A stretch of 64,000 nucleotides of DNA, taken from Bradyrhizobium sp. WSM471 (GTDB lineage Bacteria > Pseudomonadota > Alphaproteobacteria > Rhizobiales > Xanthobacteraceae). Both the position numbers and the translations under genes were made by a program. How positions within the stretch are numbered: the stretch's first letter is position 1; each line of letters begins with the position of its first letter. A model generated the notes under the pieces. That model saw only the letters and a program-made list of their open reading frames with translations, did not search any database and was not told where the DNA came from. Below, one piece after another: positions 1 to 6,424 of the stretch. The DNA is taken from positions 7,375,012 through 7,439,011 of the forward strand of contig NZ_CM001442.1 of NCBI RefSeq assembly GCF_000244915.1. Direction: 5' to 3'.

Positions 1-631
1 CCAGCCTCATCGCGCTCAGCGGTGCACGCCGGTCGCCGTCGGAGTCCGTGGAATCGAACACGAAGGGCGCGCCCTTGGCGCCGTCGATCGCGGGACTGAG
101 GATCAGGTTGAACTCGTCGATCAGGCCGGCACGCAGGAACGCGCCGTTGGCGACGCCCCCGCCCTCCACCAGCAGGCGCTTCACGCCGAGTTCGCGATTG
201 AGAATGTCCAGCGTCAGCGCGAGGTCGATCTCGGAGTTGCCGGCAAAGATATAGGACACGCCCTCGCCGCGGAGCCCCGCGAGATGCGAATCGGGGACAC
301 TCTCGGTCAGCACGACGACGATCGGATCGCCGCCGATATCGGAGCGGCCCCAGCCGATCTTGCCCTTCGCATCGAGCACGACGCCATAGGTTTTCGCGTC
401 GCGTCGCGCGAACCAGTTTTCACGCGGAAAGTTCGCGTCGGCCGTCGTGGGATAGGGCTCGCCCTTGGCGAACTCCGAGCCGGTGACGCGGCCGATCACC
501 CAGGCATCGCCGCCGAGCTCGTCGTGGATCTTCTCGAACCAGTCCGTCCCTGCCCCCTTCGGGCGCCAGCGGCTCGGATGGGTGCGGCCGTCCAGACTCG
601 AATGCATCAGGCAAATGACGTAAGGCTTCAT
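1..631 (-). CDS. RibD-C/dihydrofolate reductase-family protein (3' end cut by window edge)
   Basis: The reading frame opens at the ATG on 631-629 (MKPYVICLMHSS) and runs off the window after 210 codons without a stop. It looks like the RibD C-terminal / DHFR-like fold, which uses NAD(P)H to reduce pterin- or pyrimidine-like substrates. Visible signs are the N-terminal hydrophobic strand, the segment SSLDGRTHPSRW and the Gly-rich motif LLVEGGGVANGAFL typical of RibD_C. It starts 19 bases after the stop of the heme-binding protein gene, so the two are probably co-transcribed. The exact substrate is not predictable. A GGAG lies 9 bases before the ATG. Confidence 0.8.
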   Translation of the reverse strand, partial: MKPYVICLMHSSLDGRTHPSRWRPKGAGTDWFEKIHDELGGDAWVIGRVTGSEFAKGEPYPTTADANFPRENWFARRDAKTYGVVLDAKGKIGWGRSDIGGDPIVVVLTESVPDSHLAGLRGEGVSYIFAGNSEIDLALTLDILNRELGVKRLLVEGGGVANGAFLRAGLIDEFNLILSPAIDGAKGAPFVFDSTDSDGDRRAPLSAMRL

Positions 632-650
632 GCGCATCTCCGGGCCGCGC

Positions 651-1325
651 TCAGGCTGCCGGCTCGTTGTCCTTCTCGCTCCCCGTGGCGCGATCGTTCA
701 GGATCAACGCGAGGGGATTGAGCTTTGGCGGCGCGACGAGTTTCAGCGTGTTGGTGTCGCGATGGTTGAACGGCGCGCCGCGCACGAACAACTCGGTCTG
801 GATCAGATAGGTCCAACTGCCGTCGTCGTTGAAGGTGATGTCGCAGCGGTAAGCATCGGTGCGGAACGCTTGTTCCAGAAAATCAGTCGAGCAGATCCCG
901 TAAGCTGTGTCGCCGCGCTTGGCGGTCACGGAGATCTCCTTGTCGTCCGGCCCGGCCTTGCCCGATGCCAGCAGCACCTGCCCGCGCGGGATCGCCAGCG
1001 TCTGCATGATCAACCCGGTCGCGGGCTCCCACAACCAGTAGCCGACCTGGTCGTGGAAGGTGATGTCTTCCTCGGGCGTGTTGATGTGGACGTGATAGCG
1101 CAGCCCATAGAGCAGCTGCGGCCCGTTGGCTTGCGGATCGATCGGGTCCATCCGGATGCGCTCGATGAAGGTCCGCCGCTCCGGCCCCTCCGCCTTCGGA
1201 TTGATGTCGATACCTTTGTCGGCCTGCCAGCTGCCGGCGAGACGGCGGAGCGGGCCGAGATTGGCAAGGCCGTCGGGGGAGACGTCCTCGGGCTCGGTGA
1301 AGATATCGGCGGGAAGGGGGAGCAT
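651..1325 (-). CDS. FABP-like heme-binding beta-barrel protein
   Basis: The product has 224 residues when started at MLPLPADIFTEPED. An upstream in-frame extension to 1388 is possible, but its residues look non-coding. The segment GPLRRLAGSWQADKG and the later strand pattern (YHVHINTPEEDITFHDQVGYWLWEP in two pieces) resemble the THAP4-like / nitrobindin heme-binding beta-barrel family, which binds heme and may act on peroxide, nitrite or NO. No signal peptide is seen, so a cytoplasmic location is likely. It lies upstream of and close to the RibD-like gene. Family assignment is good; the function is an inference. Confidence 0.75.
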   Translation of the reverse strand: MLPLPADIFTEPEDVSPDGLANLGPLRRLAGSWQADKGIDINPKAEGPERRTFIERIRMDPIDPQANGPQLLYGLRYHVHINTPEEDITFHDQVGYWLWEPATGLIMQTLAIPRGQVLLASGKAGPDDKEISVTAKRGDTAYGICSTDFLEQAFRTDAYRCDITFNDDGSWTYLIQTELFVRGAPFNHRDTNTLKLVAPPKLNPLALILNDRATGSEKDNEPAA

Positions 1326-1443
1326 GGGTGTCCTTGCGTCATTGCAAGGCAGCAATAGCATGAGAGCGCGGGCGTGGCTCGCTCTCAAGGCTCACAATCG
1401 CGAATGGACATCCGCGCCACGCGCAGACGATCCATGACGCGAA

Positions 1444-1474
1444 GCGGAGCCGAACCTCCTCAGTTCGGCTCCGC
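1444..1474 (-). terminator. Strong hairpin downstream of the small secreted peptide gene
   Basis: A perfect 12-bp inverted repeat (GCGGAGCCGAAC / GTTCGGCTCCGC) with a 7-base loop lies 12 bases past the stop of the 41-residue gene. There is no clear T-run on either strand, so it may stop transcription inefficiently or mainly stabilise the 3' end. It could also serve the opposite strand. Confidence 0.45.
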
Positions 1475-1485
1475 CGCCAGGGCGC

Positions 1486-1611
1486 TTAGTGGCGGTGGTC
1501 GCGGACCTCAGGTTGATTGCGGTGGTCCCGGGCGATGGTCATTGCGTTCGAGGGTGTCACCACGTTCGCCAATGCGATCGCTGCGAGAGCCACGAGGATG
1601 GAGTTGCGCAT
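1486..1611 (-). CDS. Small secreted peptide, 41 residues, unknown function
   Basis: The frame starting at 1611 encodes MRNSILVALAAIALANVV followed by TPSNA and a short polar tail rich in Asp, His, Arg and Asn that ends RDHRH. The start is supported by AAAGGA about 7 bases upstream. A longer frame from 1677 lacks such support. The N-terminus is a good signal peptide with likely cleavage after SNA, which leaves a mature peptide of under 20 residues. The gene is alone and has a strong hairpin just behind it. I do not recognise a family. Metal binding by the His/Asp tail is possible but unproven. Confidence 0.5.
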   Translation of the reverse strand: MRNSILVALAAIALANVVTPSNAMTIARDHRNQPEVRDHRH

Positions 1612-1961
1612 CAGTGTTTCCTTTGTCTGGTGGACCACTGCGCCCGGTGATGATCGATGCGCTAACGGTCGAGCCATCGTCCGATCGGAGGAGATGTGGA
1701 GCGGCGATCATGCTTCGGCTACACCCGGTTGCGACATCGCCGTGCCGCTGAAGTCGCACAGCAGCAACGCAGTCGAGAGGATAACGACACGCAACGAAGC
1801 GTGACGACAACGTCATGACCATGTCTTTCCAGATGTGAGCAGGGCGATTGCATGTGAAGAAAGATATGGCTGGAAGCTCGAATGCGGCCATCCTTCGAGG
1901 CGCGGGCGGCCGGACCTCTGCGCGGACGGCGCCGGAACCTGTCGAAATGATCATTCCGCGG
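1612..1961. other. Intergenic region with no recognised gene
   Basis: This 350-bp stretch separates the small peptide gene from the first sigma-factor promoter. Open frames here have no ribosome-binding site and no recognisable protein features. Apart from the promoter that begins at 1962, I see no regulatory element I can support. Confidence 0.5.
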
Positions 1962-1989
1962 TGATCCAGGACCTATCCTCGTTCGTTCC
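1962..1989 (+). promoter_or_regulatory. Putative RpoE-type ECF promoter P1 (autoregulation)
   Basis: TGATCC at 1962-1967 is followed after exactly 16 bases by CGTTCC at 1984-1989, and the sigma gene starts at 2019. The same -35/-10 pair with the same spacing occurs at three other places in the cluster (3346, 6281 and, reversed, 5341). TGATCC is the known -35 core for RpoE/ChrR-type (ECF11) sigma factors, so this is probably the autoregulated promoter of the sigma/anti-sigma operon. Confidence 0.7.
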
Positions 1990-2018
1990 CAGACCCACAG
2001 ATCGCTTGTCGAGGCGCT

Positions 2019-2675
2019 ATGATCGCTGCTATCCGAGCTTTAGATGCGCCAATCCGGGTGAAGGCTGGTTTTCCCCGGAGGACTGAAGCGCGGCTGTCGA
2101 CTGGCACGAGCAAAGGGCCGAACACAAAAGTGGACTGGGCTGATCTGATCGGACGCGTCGCCTCGGCCGGAGACCGGGAGGCCTTCAAGCGCCTGTTCGA
2201 GCATTTCGCGCCACGCATCAAGGGACTGATGCTGAAGGCCGGGTGCAGTTCAGACGAGGCGGAGGAGATTGCTCAAAATACCCTGATCGCCGTCTGGCGG
2301 AAGGCAGGCCAGTTCGATCCTGCGACGGCCGGGGCCGCGGCATGGATATTCACCATCGCACGTAATCTGCGCATCGATTTGTTCCGCAGCAGAGCGCGGG
2401 CAGACCGCCTGCGGGGCACCTCTGAGCTTCCCGAGACGCCGGATCCCGCGGAACCCGCGGACGCTGTCATGTCTCGCGTGCAGGACGCCGCGCGGATCAA
2501 TTCGGCCGTCAAGCAGCTCTCGATGGAGCAATCCATGGTGGTGAGGTTGTCGTTCATCGAGGAGAAGCCGCACCCGGAAATCGCGAGCCTGCTCGGCATT
2601 CCGCTTGGAACGGTGAAGTCGCGGATCAGGCTGGCGATGAACCGCCTGAGAGACATATTGGACGAAGAAGCATGA
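2019..2675 (+). CDS. rpoE: ECF RNA polymerase sigma factor, RpoE type (ChrR-controlled)
   Basis: This 218-residue protein has sigma region 2 (about 40-105, with EEIAQNTLIAVWRKAGQF and WIFTIARNLRIDLFR) and region 4 (about 160-215, with HPEIASLLGIPLGTVKSRI). It should direct polymerase to stress promoters. The start at 2019 has GAGG at 2011-2014. A GTG at 2130 would remove a poorly conserved N-terminal extension of 37 residues and cannot be excluded. The stop overlaps the next start (ATGA), so it is translationally coupled to its probable anti-sigma factor. In Rhodobacter the homologous pair responds to singlet oxygen; that role here is inferred. Confidence 0.9.
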   Translation: MIAAIRALDAPIRVKAGFPRRTEARLSTGTSKGPNTKVDWADLIGRVASAGDREAFKRLFEHFAPRIKGLMLKAGCSSDEAEEIAQNTLIAVWRKAGQFDPATAGAAAWIFTIARNLRIDLFRSRARADRLRGTSELPETPDPAEPADAVMSRVQDAARINSAVKQLSMEQSMVVRLSFIEEKPHPEIASLLGIPLGTVKSRIRLAMNRLRDILDEEA

Positions 2676-3319
2676 CCATCAGCCATCATCCGCCGGAAGA
2701 TCTTCTGGCCGACTTTGCGGCCGGCAGATTGGAAGAAGCCCATCAATTGGTGGTGGGGGTGCATGTTGCGGGTTGCGCACGGTGCGGCCGGTTCGTGCAG
2801 GCCATCGAGCAACTTGGCGGCTTGGCGCTTGAAGATGTCGAGCCGGTGCCGGTCGCATCGGATGCGTTCGAGCAGGTGATGTCGCGCATTCACGACGCTC
2901 CTGAAGAGCGAGCGGTGCGGACTGCCCACGTCGCTCGCGGCAGCGAGCAGGATGTTCCGGCGGCACTGCGAAACTACCGCATCGGCAAGCGCAGGCGCAT
3001 CGCTCCGGGTCTGAGCATGCGACCGATCGAGCTGTCCGGTTCGGGGACGGCGCGGGCATTTCTGCTTCGCTCCGCGCCGGGGAGCCGCATGCTCGAGCAC
3101 ACGCACACCGGAACCGAACTGACCCTCGTGCTCGAGGGCAGCTTCAGCCACGAGGGCGGCCGGTTTGGTCCGGGTGATTTCGACTATGGCGACGACGAGA
3201 TCGATCATCGGCCTGTGGTGGGCGACGAGGGCCCATGTGTTTGCCTTGTCGCAATGACGGGCGACCTGCGCATGAACGGCCTGCTCGGCAGGCTGATCGG
3301 GCCATTCGTGCGGCTTTGA
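2672..3319 (+). CDS. chrR: ChrR-type zinc anti-sigma factor with cupin domain
   Basis: This 215-residue protein has two parts. The N-terminal ZAS domain carries His6 and HVAGCARC (His31, Cys35, Cys38), the zinc ligands at the positions known for Rhodobacter ChrR. The C-terminal cupin carries HTHTGTE (His143, His145, Glu149) and His179, which match the second metal site, plus the C-x-C near residue 189. It should hold the sigma factor inactive until a singlet-oxygen or organic-hydroperoxide signal triggers release and proteolysis. It overlaps the sigma gene by 4 bases. Every key metal ligand is present, so it is probably functional. Confidence 0.92.
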   Translation: MTISHHPPEDLLADFAAGRLEEAHQLVVGVHVAGCARCGRFVQAIEQLGGLALEDVEPVPVASDAFEQVMSRIHDAPEERAVRTAHVARGSEQDVPAALRNYRIGKRRRIAPGLSMRPIELSGSGTARAFLLRSAPGSRMLEHTHTGTELTLVLEGSFSHEGGRFGPGDFDYGDDEIDHRPVVGDEGPCVCLVAMTGDLRMNGLLGRLIGPFVRL

Positions 3320-3345
3320 TCCGCTCGCCTCCTTCTTCCGCCGGG

Positions 3346-3373
3346 TGATCCGAACGCGAGCCCGGAGCGTTTC
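3346..3373 (+). promoter_or_regulatory. Putative RpoE-type ECF promoter P2 (drives second sigma gene)
   Basis: TGATCC at 3346-3351 and CGTTTC at 3368-3373 are separated by 16 bases and lie 27 bases before the start of the second ECF sigma gene. A good ribosome-binding site (AGGGGAGA) follows. The match to P1 implies that the first sigma factor switches on the second. Confidence 0.7.
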
Positions 3374-3399
3374 GAAGGAAACGCAAGGGGAGACAGGTC

Positions 3400-3984
3400 A
3401 TGGCCGGCTTAAGCCTGACACGACAGGCGCAGAGCGAAACATTGCCCGAACTGCTGGCATGCGTTTCGGCGGGCGACACCCGGGCCTTCGCAGCGCTTCA
3501 TATGCTGACGCGGAGCAGGCTGCGCAGGACTGCGCTCGCCGTCGGAACTCCGCCCCACGACATCGAGGACATTCTTCAGGAAACCTATCTGAAGATCTGG
3601 CGCAACGCGGGTCGGTTCGACGGCGACCGCGCTTCGGCGATGACCTGGATGTCCGCCATCGCGCGGAATACCGCCATCGACCATCTGCGGGTCAGAAGAC
3701 TGCCGACTCACGAGCTGGACGAGGCGCTTCTGGTTCCGACAATTGCTGATCAGCCGTCGATCGACGATTTCGACTACGCCCGCGCCGAACCGATCGCACG
3801 CAGCGTGCTGGCTCGCTTGCCGGAAGACCGCCGCAGGCTGGTGGCGCTGGCCTATCTCGAGGGCGAGAGCCGCGCGAGCTTGTCGCGGCGCTTCGGTGTG
3901 CCCGTCGGCACCATCAAGACCTGGCTGCACCGAACTCTTCTGGCGGTACGCAAGGACTGTCTTGCCGCATCGGCTGCAGCCTGA
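3400..3984 (+). CDS. Second ECF sigma factor (SigK/RpoE-like), no adjacent anti-sigma factor
   Basis: This protein has 194 residues. Region 2 includes DIEDILQETYLKIWRNAGRF and MTWMSAIARNTAIDHLR. Region 4 includes LEGESRASLSRRFGVPVGTIKTWLHR. The start at 3400 follows AGGGGAGACAGGTC. It is preceded by promoter P2, so it is a likely second tier in a sigma cascade. No anti-sigma gene follows; the next gene encodes a 98-residue protein without a membrane segment or zinc motif. Control may therefore be purely transcriptional, or ChrR may act on both sigmas. That is an inference. Confidence 0.88.
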   Translation: MAGLSLTRQAQSETLPELLACVSAGDTRAFAALHMLTRSRLRRTALAVGTPPHDIEDILQETYLKIWRNAGRFDGDRASAMTWMSAIARNTAIDHLRVRRLPTHELDEALLVPTIADQPSIDDFDYARAEPIARSVLARLPEDRRRLVALAYLEGESRASLSRRFGVPVGTIKTWLHRTLLAVRKDCLAASAAA

Positions 3985-4004
3985 AGCAGGCGAGGACCCC
4001 GCGC

Positions 4005-4301
4005 GTGGCCGCAGAGATCATCGAATTCCCCAACCGTGGATACCAGGACCCGCTCGTAACCTCCGTTGCGAGGCTCGAGCAGATGGTAAAAGAGGTCGAC
4101 CGTCTGGCAGCCGAGCAGCCCGCGGACGGGCTCGGTCAACTGCTCGTCGTCATGGAGCGCTTCGGTGATCGACTGGTCGATCTTGCGCACCTCGTGCTTG
4201 ACGACGATGCCAAGCGGAATGTCCAGATCGCGTTCACGTCGCTCTCCGACAAGATCGCGGCGACCAGAGACGCCTTTGACGACGGAGCGACGGATCTCTG
4301 A
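4005..4301 (+). CDS. Conserved hypothetical protein, 98 residues, helical
   Basis: The gene starts with GTG at 4005, with GGCGAGGA just upstream and 20 bases after the second sigma gene, so the two are probably one operon. The product begins MAAEIIEFPNRGYQD and is then mostly amphipathic helix with regular leucines and acidic residues. It has no cysteines, membrane segment or signal peptide. Its helical nature and position make a role as partner of the sigma factor conceivable, but nothing in the sequence proves it. I do not recognise a named family. Confidence 0.7.
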   Translation: MAAEIIEFPNRGYQDPLVTSVARLEQMVKEVDRLAAEQPADGLGQLLVVMERFGDRLVDLAHLVLDDDAKRNVQIAFTSLSDKIAATRDAFDDGATDL

Positions 4302-4355
4302 ATTCGGCGCCACGCTCCCCCGTTCGACGCCATGAGGTCAGCTCTGCGGCCGATC

Positions 4356-4856
4356 CTAATTGAAACGGAGCAACGAGATGTTCAGCAAGGTCGCAAAACC
4401 CACCCAGCCGGCATAGGGAATGAAAAGCGTCGCTGCCAGCCGATCGTTCGCCCATTGACGCCAGACAAAGGCAAGGATCACGGCGAACAGCGCAACAATG
4501 ACGCCGAGCGCCACGTCCATGCGATGAAGCGAAAAAAAGATGGGAGACCATGCAAAGTTCAGGATCATCTGCAGGCTCCATAATCGCATCGCCGTTCCGC
4601 GCGGCTCCGCCTCGAAGGTGCGGAATCCCGCAACGGCGATCATGAGGAACAGAGCCGTCCAGACCGGTGCGAAGGCCGCATCCGGCGGATTGAAGGATGG
4701 CTTGTTGAGCGCCGCGTACCACGCTCCCGGACGGTTCAGGACCCCGATCAAAATCCCCGCAGCAGGAACCAGAAACAGGAAAGCGGCGCATCGGTACCAT
4801 CTGCCGCGCTTACGGTCGCCATCTTGCTGCAGCGCTCCGTCGTGTGTCCCATCCAT
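4356..4856 (-). CDS. tspO: TspO/MBR family membrane protein
   Basis: This 166-residue protein has five predicted membrane helices and the family signature NKPSFNPP...FAPVW. TspO proteins bind tetrapyrroles and sterol- or lipid-like ligands, and in Rhodobacter they modulate pigment genes in response to oxygen. The ATG at 4856 lies 2 bases after the stop of the DUF2177 gene, so translation is coupled. It has an unusual polar N-terminal extension of about 20 residues before the first helix. Placement behind an ECF promoter suggests stress-induced tetrapyrrole or lipid handling in the membrane. Confidence 0.92.
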   Translation of the reverse strand: MDGTHDGALQQDGDRKRGRWYRCAAFLFLVPAAGILIGVLNRPGAWYAALNKPSFNPPDAAFAPVWTALFLMIAVAGFRTFEAEPRGTAMRLWSLQMILNFAWSPIFFSLHRMDVALGVIVALFAVILAFVWRQWANDRLAATLFIPYAGWVGFATLLNISLLRFN

Positions 4857-4858
4857 GA

Positions 4859-5260
4859 TCAATGCGCCATCCTTTGAGCGACGAGAAATCCCGTCCAGGC
4901 GCTGACACCGGCGAGGAAGGATCCCCAGCACACGTCGGCAAGAGTGAGCCCCGTCGACCAATTCCTCAGCGTGGCCTGGTTGGTCAGATCGTAGGTGGCA
5001 TAAGTGAAGCAGCCCAACATCACGCCGGACGTGAAGGCCCGCAGAGCGCCGCCATCTTGCTGAGCCGGCAGCACCGCGAACCAGATCAGGCCGACGGGAT
5101 ACGCCAGATAAAACACTGCGGCGGCGGCGAGGTCCGGCTCCGAGCGCAACATGTCGCCCAGCACCGGGCGGTAAAGTCTCTCAACCATGGCCTTGAGCCA
5201 GATCATGTCGAGCGCAACGAAGGTCGCAGCCACCGACAGATATGTAAAAAGCAGGCTCAT
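4859..5260 (-). CDS. DUF2177 family membrane protein
   Basis: This 133-residue protein has four predicted membrane helices and the DUF2177 pattern: LDMIWLK near the N-terminus, AVFYLAYPVGLIWF, then TYATYDLTNQATLRNW. The molecular function of the family is unknown. It is the first gene after promoter P4 and is coupled to tspO. Members often sit beside DUF1295, DUF1365 and Cfa-like genes, as here, which suggests a role in lipid modification or membrane stress. Family assignment is firm; function is open. Confidence 0.88.
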   Translation of the reverse strand: MSLLFTYLSVAATFVALDMIWLKAMVERLYRPVLGDMLRSEPDLAAAAVFYLAYPVGLIWFAVLPAQQDGGALRAFTSGVMLGCFTYATYDLTNQATLRNWSTGLTLADVCWGSFLAGVSAWTGFLVAQRMAH

Positions 5261-5313
5261 GTCCGGTCTCCCCTCCGGTGCTGTCGAAACCGGTTTGACA
5301 AAGGCAGCGCCTG

Positions 5314-5341
5314 TAAACGACGTGAGCCCTTCGCTGGATCA
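5314..5341 (-). promoter_or_regulatory. Putative RpoE-type ECF promoter P4 (DUF2177-tspO)
   Basis: Read on the minus strand, TGATCC (5341-5336) is followed after 16 bases by CGTTTA (5319-5314), 53 bases before the DUF2177 start. Spacing and sequence agree with P1-P3, so these two membrane-protein genes probably belong to the same regulon. Confidence 0.65.
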
Positions 5342-5416
5342 CGCTGCGTCCCCGTTCCGCTTGCCGCGCAACCCTGTCAGGCCCTTGAACCTGATCGTGC
5401 GGCGCCGGAACTCCGA

Positions 5417-6223
5417 TCATTGCGGCGCCTTCTTGGGCGGCCGTGGAAAGAAAGCGCTGGTGCGTGACTGATAGTCCCGATACCGGCGGCCACGGGATCG
5501 AAGCATCTGGGCTTCGAGCGGAGGTATTCCGGTCACGTGCACGAGTATCCAGTACATGATCGCCGGCGCGATCAGGCTCGCCCAGCCCCATGCGTAGCCC
5601 GGCGACAGCGCGATGACCGGGTAGGCGAGCCACCCGAGCCATTCGAAGAAATAATTCGGATGACGCGACCAGCGCCAAAGCCCGACATCGCAAACCAGGC
5701 CCGCGTTTGCCTTGTCCCGCTTGAAGCCTCGCAATTGCTCGTCGGCGATCGCCTCGCCCGCAACGGCCGCAAGCATGATGGCGGCGCCGACATAGTCCTG
5801 AACTCCCAGGGCTGCCCGTGGAGCGTGTGCAGCGAGGAAGACCGCAAATGGCAGCGGCACCGAGACGAAGGCCTGCGACTGCAGGAACGCGAACATGCGA
5901 CGCGGCGCCTGTGAGCCCCATTCCCGCGCATAGCTTGCATATCGCGGATCGTCGATACCCGCCGCGGCGCGGCGGGCGATATGCGTCCCGAGCCTCGCCG
6001 ACCAAAGCAGCACGAGCCCGCCCACGAGCATCTGGCGCACTGGCAGCGCCTCGGCGAACGGCAAAAGGGCCGCCACTGCCCCGACGATACCGATGGAGTA
6101 GGTCCAGATCGTATCGACCCACCCGGAATTGCCGGTTCGCTGCTGAACGATCCAGGCCAGCCCCATCAATAGCGAAAGGGCAAGCGCGATGCCGGCGACG
6201 ATCAGTATTTGGCTGAAATCCAT
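5417..6223 (-). CDS. DUF1295 membrane protein (steroid 5-alpha-reductase-like)
   Basis: This 268-residue protein has six or seven hydrophobic segments. The C-terminal half carries GLWRWSRHPNYFFEWLGW and YWILVHVTGIPPLE, the hallmark of DUF1295 and related steroid 5-alpha-reductase/isoprenylcysteine methyltransferase folds. Such proteins act on lipid substrates in the membrane with NADPH or SAM; the substrate here is unknown. It is divergent from the flavin oxidase gene and 156 bases upstream of DUF2177. I did not find a clear TGATCC promoter in front of it. Homologues occur in ChrR-controlled clusters. Confidence 0.85.
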   Translation of the reverse strand: MDFSQILIVAGIALALSLLMGLAWIVQQRTGNSGWVDTIWTYSIGIVGAVAALLPFAEALPVRQMLVGGLVLLWSARLGTHIARRAAAGIDDPRYASYAREWGSQAPRRMFAFLQSQAFVSVPLPFAVFLAAHAPRAALGVQDYVGAAIMLAAVAGEAIADEQLRGFKRDKANAGLVCDVGLWRWSRHPNYFFEWLGWLAYPVIALSPGYAWGWASLIAPAIMYWILVHVTGIPPLEAQMLRSRGRRYRDYQSRTSAFFPRPPKKAPQ

Positions 6224-6280
6224 GCCTCACCATACGCAAACTCGGATCCTTACGTCCGCCCCGTGCCCCGGTTTCGCGGG

Positions 6281-6308
6281 TGATCCACGCTGTCCGCTGG
6301 AACGTTTC
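6281..6308 (+). promoter_or_regulatory. Putative RpoE-type ECF promoter P3 (oxidase-DUF1365-Cfa operon)
   Basis: TGATCC at 6281-6286 and CGTTTC at 6303-6308 are separated by 16 bases. They lie 116 bases before the flavin oxidase start. The matching -10 and identical spacing to P1, P2 and P4 make this a likely member of the same sigma regulon. Confidence 0.7.
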
Positions 6309-6424
6309 CTCAAGCGCATGTGGTCGGGTCAGCTATGAGAGCTGTCCTGAGCCGGGCGACGGACGACATTGGCCCGAATCCGGATGTTCCGGCCGTCGCT
6401 GGTGGTATTAGGGGGCGACAAAGC

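Noticed and set aside
3317-3322. Another TGATCC just before promoter P2
   Set aside because: The six bases at the right distance are CGCCGG, not CGTTYC, and the TGATCC overlaps the chrR stop codon.
6244-6249. GGATCC as a possible minus-strand -35 for the DUF1295 gene
   Set aside because: It has G in place of the first T, and no CGTT lies 16 bases downstream on the minus strand.
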